Origin: an uncultured Christensenellaceae bacterium
GTDB lineage: Bacteria > Bacillota > Clostridia > Christensenellales > MGBC116941
Length of the DNA stretch: 13,743 nt
Assembly (NCBI GenBank): GCA_910585035.1
Contig: CAJUEF010000027.1
Coordinates: 10,922-24,664, forward strand
Reading direction: 5' to 3'
The position numbers and the translations under genes were made by a program. The notes under the pieces were generated by a model. The model saw only the letters and a program-made list of their open reading frames with translations, did no database searches and was not told the DNA's origin. Positions 1 through 5,807 of this stretch are shown in pieces (within the stretch, counting starts at the first letter, position 1; every line of letters begins with the position of its first letter).

Positions 1-360
1 ATTTTCACCTTTTGATTTAAGCCGTTCCACCAGCCACTGGCTGTATATATCCTGATATTTATCATCCACCTTAACCTTGCGGGGATGATTAACAATTAAA
101 GTATCCGCCTGTTTATAACCTGTAAACACGTTTGCAAACGCATGAATGCAATATAAAACAAAGGTCTTTATTTTCCCCGACATATCCTTTGGCACTGTGT
201 AACTTGTTTTTCCCATATCGCCGCATGAAATAAGGATGTTATTGTGTATCCTGTCTCTTATTAAATTCCAAAAATATATATCGTCTATTTTCTTTTCAAA
301 AAGCCTATTCTCATATTCAAACTCAAAAAAACGGTCTGAAAACTTCGCGAGATTTTCCAT
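1..360 (-). CDS. N-terminal part of a possible polysaccharide-cluster protein (runs off the window)
   Basis: The first 120 residues of a minus-strand gene are visible; the rest lies beyond position 1. The ATG at 360-358 is the only usable start, because an in-frame TAA lies four codons upstream with no start codon between. The product has no signal peptide. It opens with an acidic and aromatic segment (FSDRFFEFEYENRLF, then IYFWNLIRDRI at about 28-38) and carries NHPRKVKVDDKYQDIYSQ at about 91-108. From memory, this F/W-rich opening followed by an N-H-P-R box resembles uncharacterised proteins found in capsule or surface polysaccharide clusters of Firmicutes; this is family resemblance, not a proven function. 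A promoter is visible about 80 bases upstream. Confidence is high that it is a real gene and low for the role. Confidence 0.6.
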   Translation of the reverse strand, partial: MENLAKFSDRFFEFEYENRLFEKKIDDIYFWNLIRDRIHNNILISCGDMGKTSYTVPKDMSGKIKTFVLYCIHAFANVFTGYKQADTLIVNHPRKVKVDDKYQDIYSQWLVERLKSKGEN

Positions 361-437
361 GTAGCTGTGTTACCCTTCTTTAGTCTCGTATATTAACGCC
401 AAAACATACTTAATCATCTTACGGATTCAACATTTTT

Positions 438-466
438 ATTATAATAAAAGTTAAATAAACAATCAA
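438..466 (-). promoter_or_regulatory. Promoter of the gene at 1-360
   Basis: Read on the minus strand, TTGATT (466-461) and TATAAT (443-438) are separated by 17 bases. The -10 box is perfect and the -35 box matches four of six consensus bases. Transcription would begin near 430, giving a leader of about 70 bases. Confidence 0.5.
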
Positions 467-520
467 TAACAATGCAGAAATTGTTTGCCATATTATGTAT
501 AAACTGATAACACGCATAAA

Positions 521-552
521 AAAGGCAGCAGAGACATTTCTCTGCTGCCTTT
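521..552 (-). terminator. Terminator of the deacetylase-like gene
   Basis: A perfect 14-bp stem (arms 521-534 and 539-552, loop CATT) is built around GGCAGCAGAGA. On the minus strand it is followed by an unbroken run of T. It lies 24 bases after the stop codon of the gene at 576-2012. Confidence 0.9.
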
Positions 553-575
553 AGTATTTCTACTTTTAACTTTGT

Positions 576-2012
576 CTATTCTTTGCCTGCTACGGCTGCA
601 AATGCAGGTCTTCTTGAATCATAAACAGCATTTGCATCAAACAGATTGTCTAAAACCTTTGTCTTTCCGCTAATAGCCCTATTTAAAGTAAGCCCGTCAA
701 GATTAATTCTTGCCTGTCGAATATAATTGCTTCTAAACTGATTCCAATACAGATTGCTCGCATCAACATTGCAGAAATAATTGTAACCTGAGCTTTTATA
801 ATATTGAAACGCCTGATTATCTGCGCTGTAATCCTTATGGTTTGAAATGTCATTTCCATGAGCAAATATAATAGTGTCAACAGGACCAATAATATTTTCA
901 ACTGTATTTTTCCACTTTTGATCGTCTATCTTAAGATCTTCTGCACTTTTACCCGTAACACTTATATGTCCCCAAGTGTGAGACGCAAATTCCCACCCTG
1001 AATCCTTTATAGCCTGAGCTACCCTTTTTGCCTCTGCAACATCAGTATCCCAGTTAAAATCAGGGTGCGCCGCCAGCCACGCCTTTTGGTCGGACCCAAG
1101 CCTTTCTCCTGTTTTATAGGCCACGTCTGTGCGATACCCAAACACACCGTTATAACCTGTCATTGCAATAAGTCCTCTTGCGTTTTTATAAGCGCCGTCC
1201 GGATGCTCCTCTAAAAAAGTATTCAGTCGTGGCACAACATCATAATCTCCGATGCTGGTTTCCCCTGATGAATTGGTATACTCACATTTTGGCTTTCCGT
1301 TTTCATCTACTATAAGCCTATTTGGATAACCGCCTTTTTCATATGTGTGGTAATAGCTAAGGTCGTCTATGGAAAGCACAACTGCTTTTTTATCCCTTGG
1401 AAGCAGTAAATTTGTATTTTTTTCAAAGGTAACCGTTCCATCGGCATTTTTTGTTTCAACAACCAAATCCCTAAGCCTTACATAAACATATCCGTTATCA
1501 TAAAGAGCTTTGGTAATATTATCAAATTCCTGTGTAGTAACCATCCATGTCTGATGTCCGTTAGCATAAGCTGCACCAAGCTTTTGCACATCAAAGGTGC
1601 GTGAAGGCTCGTTTACAAGTGAGTGATAGAATATGTGCGGAACTTTTGTAACATCCACAGGAACGCACTGTGCCTTTTCATTTTGAAATTTTTGAACTGC
1701 CTCTTGGTATTCCTGTTTTGAATTATAATCAGCCTGGCTTTGAATAAGTGCAATTGCACCGTCGTAATCATAGCCTTTTGCCATATATTCGGCGCTTTCA
1801 ATAACGCCTTTTGCATCATTATTTTTTACGCCGTTATTAGCAGCCACACTGCCTGCTGAGTTAGAAGATGAGTTTTTAAACTTTTTAATACCGTAACTAA
1901 AACCAAATCCTACTCCAGTAATAGCCAAAATCACAACTGCAAAAACAATAATAATCCTTGATTTGTTAAATTTTTTGCCGCCATATCCGTTTCCAATATA
2001 ACCGTTATTCAT
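576..2012 (-). CDS. Membrane-anchored polysaccharide deacetylase-like protein (NodB/CE4-like)
   Basis: The 478-residue protein has a short basic cytoplasmic tail, one membrane segment at about 20-40 and an Asn/Ser-rich linker, so the bulk faces outside. The linker region (about 70-112) is probably helical. The catalytic part begins near 125 (VPHIFYHSLV). It shows a NodB-like motif 1, SIDD at 214-217 (base and metal Asp), and motif 2, SHTWGH at 344-349 (two metal His). Family members remove acetyl groups from N-acetylated sugars of peptidoglycan or other polysaccharides using a divalent metal. Here the two motifs are about 127 residues apart, much further than in typical CE4 enzymes, so a large insertion lies between them and the substrate cannot be assigned. 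The start has a good ribosome binding site (AAAGGGAG). The gene follows an amidase gene in the same orientation, 136 bases downstream of it, which suits a cell-wall role. A strong terminator follows. Confidence 0.75.
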   Translation of the reverse strand: MNNGYIGNGYGGKKFNKSRIIIVFAVVILAITGVGFGFSYGIKKFKNSSSNSAGSVAANNGVKNNDAKGVIESAEYMAKGYDYDGAIALIQSQADYNSKQEYQEAVQKFQNEKAQCVPVDVTKVPHIFYHSLVNEPSRTFDVQKLGAAYANGHQTWMVTTQEFDNITKALYDNGYVYVRLRDLVVETKNADGTVTFEKNTNLLLPRDKKAVVLSIDDLSYYHTYEKGGYPNRLIVDENGKPKCEYTNSSGETSIGDYDVVPRLNTFLEEHPDGAYKNARGLIAMTGYNGVFGYRTDVAYKTGERLGSDQKAWLAAHPDFNWDTDVAEAKRVAQAIKDSGWEFASHTWGHISVTGKSAEDLKIDDQKWKNTVENIIGPVDTIIFAHGNDISNHKDYSADNQAFQYYKSSGYNYFCNVDASNLYWNQFRSNYIRQARINLDGLTLNRAISGKTKVLDNLFDANAVYDSRRPAFAAVAGKE

Positions 2013-2072
2013 TTTGTCACTCCCTTTTCAGTGTAATTATATCATATAATAAGATTATTTAATACCAAAATT

Positions 2073-2111
2073 ATTATAAAATTTTTATTATACACAAATA
2101 AAAATTATAAT
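2073..2111. repeat. AT-only inverted repeat between amidase and deacetylase-like genes
   Basis: Arms 2073-2089 and 2097-2111 are complementary apart from a two-base bulge and contain only A and T. It could be a weak attenuator or terminator after the amidase gene, or simply promoter-like AT-rich DNA; several TATAAT-like hexamers overlap it. I could not assign a single promoter for the downstream gene. Confidence 0.35.
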
Positions 2112-2148
2112 TATTTAATGTATTTTCCTTTTAACCGGCATCCAAACG

Positions 2149-3000
2149 TCATCCAAAGTATTCCAAAAGGCCATCCGCAATGCCCTGCACTATTTTATCC
2201 TGATAATCTGAAGATTCCAGTTTTTTATCCTCCTCCGGGTTAGTCATAAATCCCATTTCCACAAGAAATGTAGGCACTTTACTCCAGTTAAAGCCTGTTA
2301 AATCATCCCTCGTTTGTAAACCGCCATCCTTTGCGCCCGTCTGTTTCACCATATGTTTTTGAACAGCCGATCCTGCTGCAGCGCTTTTTTCCACAATCTC
2401 CTGATTTACATGTTTACTCCCCGGAATCATTGTTAATATACCATTAACGCTTTTATCGTCACTTCCGTTGGCATGAATGCGAACAGTCACATCTGCCTTT
2501 AAGCTGTTTCCCATCTCTGCCCTGTCAGCATTGCTCATAGTAGTAGATTCTCCCATACGGGTCATATGTACCTGTGCCCCCATTGCTTTTAGCTTTGCCT
2601 GTAACTTTTTGGCAACCTTTAAATTTAGCTGCGCTTCCGTTTGATTTTTCCCCGAAGTTCCTGCCACAAAAGCTGCTTTCATTTCACTTGAACCGGGTGC
2701 AACAGGCTCTTTTTTAGAGTAATCCCCTTTTCCGTGACCTGCATCAATTAATATTATCCGTCCATTAAGGGACCCTGCATTTTTAACAGAGCCGGATTTT
2801 TCTTTAGCATTATTTGTGACTTGGTTATTTGTGTTATCGCTTTGGCTAACGCTGCTGCTTACACTTTCTGTTTTAACAATATCACTTACAAATGTATTCT
2901 CAAATTGTGATTTATTTTCTTTAATTTCATTTTGGCTGCACCCGCAAAAACACACCGCAATTAAAACAAACATAATTACTGCAGAAACTTTTTCTTTCAT
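2149..3000 (-). CDS. Lipoprotein N-acetylmuramoyl-L-alanine amidase (Amidase_3)
   Basis: This 283-residue enzyme should cleave the bond between N-acetylmuramic acid and the stem peptide of peptidoglycan outside the membrane. Residues 1-21 form a lipoprotein signal ending in a lipobox-like FCGC, with Cys21 as the likely lipidated residue. A Ser/Asn/Lys-rich linker runs to about 78. The Amidase_3 zinc hydrolase fold follows: IILIDAGHG (His89), TEAQLNL (Glu122) and RIHANG (His176) supply the zinc ligands, and VEMGFMTN supplies the catalytic Glu248. All key residues are present and the length is normal for a single-domain enzyme; there is no separate wall-binding domain. An AGGAGG site lies upstream, with a somewhat long spacing to the ATG. 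It is likely used in wall turnover or daughter-cell separation. I see no clear promoter; a terminator of the preceding small gene separates the two. Confidence 0.93.
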   Translation of the reverse strand: MKEKVSAVIMFVLIAVCFCGCSQNEIKENKSQFENTFVSDIVKTESVSSSVSQSDNTNNQVTNNAKEKSGSVKNAGSLNGRIILIDAGHGKGDYSKKEPVAPGSSEMKAAFVAGTSGKNQTEAQLNLKVAKKLQAKLKAMGAQVHMTRMGESTTMSNADRAEMGNSLKADVTVRIHANGSDDKSVNGILTMIPGSKHVNQEIVEKSAAAGSAVQKHMVKQTGAKDGGLQTRDDLTGFNWSKVPTFLVEMGFMTNPEEDKKLESSDYQDKIVQGIADGLLEYFG

Positions 3001-3117
3001 AATAAATCCTGCCTCCTATACAATATCTATAATAATTTCTTTAAATTAGATTAATGCTTATTTAAAAATGATTTCTTTAAAATTTTCAGTATTGCTGCAC
3101 TTTTTAGCTTTTCTATT

Positions 3118-3145
3118 AAAAAAGCCCTGTTAACAGGACATTTTT
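3118..3145 (-). terminator. Terminator of the small membrane protein gene
   Basis: On the minus strand a stem around TGTCCTG / CAGGGC with loop TTAA is flanked by A5 on the 5' side and T6 on the 3' side. It starts 7 bases beyond the stop codon of the 55-residue gene at 3152-3319. Confidence 0.8.
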
Positions 3146-3151
3146 CAATTA

Positions 3152-3319
3152 CTATTCATTTGAGCAAATATCAAAAAACTCCGCAGCTATATTTACTGCA
3201 AATAAAACCAACACTATATATTCGACAAGGGTCATTCTTTTTATATTTATGATAAAAAACATCACTGCATAAAGCAACATTATAATTACTATCTGCCAAA
3301 ATCTTTTCAGTAAACTCAT
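3152..3319 (-). CDS. Small membrane protein, 55 residues, unknown function
   Basis: A short gene not matching any family I recognise. Translation from the ATG at 3319 gives MSLLKRFWQIVIIMLLYAVM at the N terminus and ends DICSNE. Two hydrophobic stretches, about residues 8-25 and 31-47, are separated by a short basic turn (NIKR), so it is probably a two-helix membrane protein or hairpin. Another ATG lies two codons upstream, but AGAGGG is placed seven bases before the one chosen and only one base before the other. The gene is supported by a promoter (3341-3369), a ribosome binding site and a dedicated terminator (3118-3145). It stands between an ATPase gene and an amidase gene, all on the minus strand. 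What it does is unknown; a regulator or partner of an envelope enzyme is possible but unsupported. Confidence 0.7.
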   Translation of the reverse strand: MSLLKRFWQIVIIMLLYAVMFFIINIKRMTLVEYIVLVLFAVNIAAEFFDICSNE

Positions 3320-3340
3320 TTTCATGCCCTCTTATCATTT

Positions 3341-3369
3341 CTTATAAGAAATAATGCATTAACAAACAA
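3341..3369 (-). promoter_or_regulatory. Promoter of the small membrane protein gene, overlapped by palindromes
   Basis: On the minus strand TTGTTT (3369-3364) and TATAAG (3346-3341) are 17 bases apart. A perfect 16-bp palindrome, ATTTCTTATAAGAAAT (3337-3352), covers the -10 box. A second inverted repeat, AAACAAA-T-TTTGTTT (3364-3378), covers the -35 box. These could be operators, though AT-rich palindromes also arise by chance. Confidence 0.5.
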
Positions 3370-3409
3370 ATTTTGTTTAAAATATTCTTTAGGTAAAACT
3401 AGCAGATGC

Positions 3410-4699
3410 CTAGCGTTTAATAATATTCCCTCCGCAAACTTCCATAACAGCCTCAGCTGCAAAAACAGGCACGTTAATATATCCCTTATCGTTGCGGTAA
3501 TCAGACATGGAAAGACGCACAGCCCTTTTAGGAGCAAACTTTTCCAAATATACTTTCATATTTTTCGCCTTTTTATTTTCTCTGCCAACAGTTTCAATAG
3601 GTATTATATCCCCTGCGGACAAAACTAAAAAATCCATTTTAGATGTACCTTTATAAGCCGACCAATATCTTGGAACAACTCCAATGCTTAAAAGCTGCTG
3701 CCACACAAACTGCTGCACTAAAGCACAGTTAAAACTATCAAATATATCATCAGTTTGATGTTCTTTTATCGTTGTTCCAAGTTTTGCGCAAAGCAGCCCA
3801 ATATCACTCATAAACAATTTAAAGGTGTTGCTGGGATATCCCATAAGAGAAATGCTGGGTTTTGTCATTCGGTTTACTCTGGACACAATTCCAGATTTAA
3901 GAAGTATATCAAGAGACTTTTCAAATTCCTTAGCTCTTGCCCCGCTTTTAACCTTATCATATACAAATTTATTGTTTTCCTTTATTAATTGCTCGGGAAC
4001 TGACTTATAAAGCGTCTGAAGTTTTTCTGCGCCTTTTTTTGATAAAATATTAAAAAAACTTGCTTCATAGTCTTTTAAAATTTCCTCCTGTATATTTCTG
4101 ACCTTGGAATAATCCTCTGTTTCCAAAAACTCTGAAACACATTCCGGCATACCGCCAACAAATATATACTCTCTAAGCAGCTCGTTATATTTGCTTGAAA
4201 ACACTTTTTTCAGTTCCCAGTCGCGGGTATAAATAAGCTCGGACAGGTCTTTAAATCCTCTGCTCTCCATGTATTCACCAAAACTCATGGGATAAAGAAT
4301 TATTTCCTCTATATCTTTTTTATTTGCCTCACCGGTGACACTGGAGGAAATGCCAACCAAAGAATAACCGCTTTTGTTAAACCCGGTAAGAACAGCTTCA
4401 GCGCCTTCAACTTTGTCTATATTATCTAAAATTATTAAAGTATCTTCTTTCGAAATACTAACTCCCGTTTCTATCTGTATTGCAGTTTTCAAACGAACAA
4501 AATCCGGTTTACTTTCAAAAAGAAGCTTCATACGATCGTTTTCTTTAAAATCCACATAAGCAGTATTATTGTAAAAATCCTTTGCAAAGTCATTTACAAT
4601 AAAAGTTTTTCCTGTTCTTCTTGCTCCTCTTACTATCATCACCCTGCCATTTGACCTTACTTTCCAGCTTACAAGCTGATGTGTGGCTTTTCTTAGCAT
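3410..4699 (-). CDS. AAA-type ATPase with C-terminal DUF4143-like region
   Basis: This 429-residue cytoplasmic protein has an N-terminal P-loop ATPase domain and a C-terminal half typical of the very common AAA_14/DUF4143 group, whose cellular role is still unclear. Walker A is GARRTGKT (25-32), Walker B is LIILDNID (88-95), and a sensor-like strand LVGISSS lies at 114-120. YPMSFGEYM (136-144) and GGMPECV (182-188) are hallmarks of the group. The C terminus contains SKMDFLVL (353-360) and IPIE (366-369), the region that in relatives looks like a PD-(D/E)XK nuclease fold and usually reads IPIEVK. Here the sequence after IPIE is TVGRENKK, so the usual Lys is absent or shifted. Length is normal. 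A good AAGGAG site and a promoter precede it. Its target is unknown; neighbours give no clear clue. Confidence 0.85.
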   Translation of the reverse strand: MLRKATHQLVSWKVRSNGRVMIVRGARRTGKTFIVNDFAKDFYNNTAYVDFKENDRMKLLFESKPDFVRLKTAIQIETGVSISKEDTLIILDNIDKVEGAEAVLTGFNKSGYSLVGISSSVTGEANKKDIEEIILYPMSFGEYMESRGFKDLSELIYTRDWELKKVFSSKYNELLREYIFVGGMPECVSEFLETEDYSKVRNIQEEILKDYEASFFNILSKKGAEKLQTLYKSVPEQLIKENNKFVYDKVKSGARAKEFEKSLDILLKSGIVSRVNRMTKPSISLMGYPSNTFKLFMSDIGLLCAKLGTTIKEHQTDDIFDSFNCALVQQFVWQQLLSIGVVPRYWSAYKGTSKMDFLVLSAGDIIPIETVGRENKKAKNMKVYLEKFAPKRAVRLSMSDYRNDKGYINVPVFAAEAVMEVCGGNIIKR

Positions 4700-4755
4700 A
4701 ATTAAGCTCCTTTATAACTATATATTAAATCTTAAAATTGCATATTGTATTATCA

Positions 4756-4783
4756 ATTATACATATTCTTTTGCATTTTTCAA
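4756..4783 (-). promoter_or_regulatory. Promoter of the ATPase gene
   Basis: On the minus strand TTGAAA (4783-4778) and a perfect TATAAT (4761-4756) are separated by 16 bases. This indicates independent transcription from the hemerythrin gene, whose terminator lies upstream. Confidence 0.6.
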
Positions 4784-4821
4784 TGGAATTTAGATTATTA
4801 ATATCATGGAGCATTTATGCA

Positions 4822-4852
4822 AAAAAGGATTGGCGATCAGCCAATCCTTTTT
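4822..4852 (-). terminator. Terminator of the bacteriohemerythrin gene
   Basis: A 13-bp stem (4822-4834 with 4840-4852) has a GGATTGGC/GCCAATCC core, a five-base loop and flanking A and T runs. It lies 19 bases past the hemerythrin stop codon. Symmetric A/T flanks mean it could act in both directions. Confidence 0.9.
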
Positions 4853-4871
4853 AAACTTTAGTATGTAATAC

Positions 4872-5276
4872 TTAAGCATTTTTAGACTTAATATGTGAAG
4901 CAACTTTTGTATCCTCACGTTTAATATGAGTTACCAACCATCCGCCTATGTTTGTATTTACTTTACCTACAAGAGCAATTGTCGGTCCCTCTTTATCCAG
5001 CTGTTCAGACAAATCTTTTACCACTTTTTTAAAGCCTTCATGATACTGTCTGTGATTTTTATAATCAGGATATCCATACTTAACTTGTAATTTTTCCTCA
5101 TCACTAAAATGTTTTGCGGTGTAATCATATAAAAACTTAATAGTTTTATGTATTTCATCCCTCCCTTTGCCGGAAGAACATGAGCTTAAAAGATTATTTA
5201 TTGCATCAAACAACTGACGGTGTTGAGAATCAATAAGTGAATTTCCTGTTTCCAGTTCCTTTGTAAATGTGTACAT
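4872..5276 (-). CDS. Bacteriohemerythrin (non-heme di-iron oxygen-binding protein)
   Basis: A 134-residue single-domain hemerythrin that should bind O2 at a di-iron centre in the cytoplasm. All seven expected ligands are visible: His19 (IDSQH), His56 and Glu60 (HFSDEE), His75 and His79 (NHRQYH), and His117 and Asp122 (HIKRED). The four-helix layout and length are normal, with no fused sensor or signalling domain. In anaerobes such proteins are thought to deliver, store or scavenge oxygen, or to sense it. The start has an excellent AGGAGG site. The gene is a single transcription unit with a near-consensus promoter and its own terminator. A perfect palindrome fills the promoter spacer, so regulation, perhaps by a redox-responsive repressor, is possible but unproven. 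Confidence 0.95.
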   Translation of the reverse strand: MYTFTKELETGNSLIDSQHRQLFDAINNLLSSCSSGKGRDEIHKTIKFLYDYTAKHFSDEEKLQVKYGYPDYKNHRQYHEGFKKVVKDLSEQLDKEGPTIALVGKVNTNIGGWLVTHIKREDTKVASHIKSKNA

Positions 5277-5313
5277 AAAATTTTACCTCCTTTAAATTTA
5301 CTTGTATAATTGT

Positions 5314-5342
5314 ATTATATACTATTTAAATAGTTTTTGCAA
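5314..5342 (-). promoter_or_regulatory. Hemerythrin promoter with palindrome in the spacer
   Basis: On the minus strand TTGCAA (5342-5337) and TATAAT (5319-5314) are exactly 17 bases apart. Positions 5321-5334 form the perfect 14-bp palindrome ACTATTTAAATAGT, which nearly fills the spacer and would place a bound dimer where polymerase must sit. Confidence 0.7.
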
Positions 5343-5423
5343 TACTTATTTTAAAAATAATTATTATTATTAATTATTTTAAGTATATTGCTAAAACTAT
5401 AATGTATATAAAACAAAAAGGTA

Positions 5424-5453
5424 TTGACATTTAAGGTTAATAAGTTGTATTAT
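5424..5453 (+). promoter_or_regulatory. Promoter of tRNA-Leu
   Basis: TTGACA (5424-5429) and TATTAT (5448-5453) are separated by 18 bases, and the tRNA begins 17 bases after the -10 box. It is divergent from the hemerythrin promoter. Confidence 0.8.
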
Positions 5454-5470
5454 AGTTAAGCAGCAATTAT

Positions 5471-5558
5471 GCCGAAGTGGCGGAACTGGCAGACGCACAG
5501 GACTTAAAATCCTGCGGTGGTTAACACCGTACCGGTTCGATTCCGGTCTTCGGCACCA
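5471..5558 (+). tRNA. tRNA-Leu (anticodon UAA)
   Basis: The acceptor arms GCCGAAG and CTTCGGC pair, followed by ACCA with CCA encoded. The anticodon stem CAGGA/TCCTG encloses loop CTTAAAA with TAA at 5505-5507. A long variable arm (CGGTGGTTAACACCG region) and the T-loop TTCGATT fit a class II leucine tRNA of 88 bases. It decodes UUA and UUG codons. Confidence 0.97.
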
Positions 5559-5560
5559 AT

Positions 5561-5605
5561 AAAAAGCCTTTAAACAGTGAGTTTTAAGGCTTTTTATTTT
5601 TTAGA
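5561..5605 (+). terminator. Terminator of tRNA-Leu
   Basis: AAAAAGCCTT (5561-5570) pairs with AAGGCTTTTT (5586-5595), extended by AAA/TTT after one mismatch. T-rich sequence follows. It starts two bases after the tRNA. Confidence 0.85.
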
Positions 5606-5651
5606 ATAACCAACTTTTAACCCACTTTATAAAAGAGAGTATGTGGTAAAG

Positions 5652-5684
5652 AAAAAAGCAGAGGATATTATCCTTTGCTTTTTT
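5652..5684. terminator. Second terminator-like hairpin, no obvious gene attached
   Basis: A6 then GCAGAGGAT pairs with ATCCTTTGC then T6, with a three-base loop and one G-T pair. It has the form of an intrinsic terminator in either direction. The stretch between it and the tRNA-Leu terminator (about 46 bases) holds no gene that I can see, so it is a back-up terminator or a leftover of a lost unit. Confidence 0.6.
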
Positions 5685-5727
5685 GTTATACACATTTTAT
5701 TTTTTCCTTTTTTTATTATAAATAATC

Positions 5728-5736
5728 TGATATAAT
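5728..5736 (+). promoter_or_regulatory. Extended -10 promoter of the surface protein gene
   Basis: TGATATAAT is a perfect extended -10 element (TGn followed by TATAAT). The region 17 bases upstream is only a T tract, so there is no real -35 box. Transcription would start near 5743, about 65 bases before the ATG. I recognise no riboswitch in that leader. Confidence 0.6.
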
Positions 5737-5807
5737 GCAAACAAGTATTTATATTCATGTCAATTTAGGGTTGTGCCGAGAGCATAAAAATTAGGAGGAA
5801 AAACAAA

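Noticed and set aside
5471..5558. tRNA-Leu 3' end as a phage or island attachment site
   Set aside because: I found no direct repeat of the tRNA 3' end elsewhere in the window and no integrase gene.
5743..5807. Riboswitch or leader RNA before the surface protein gene
   Set aside because: The leader is only about 65 bases and shows no conserved fold or terminator that I recognise.
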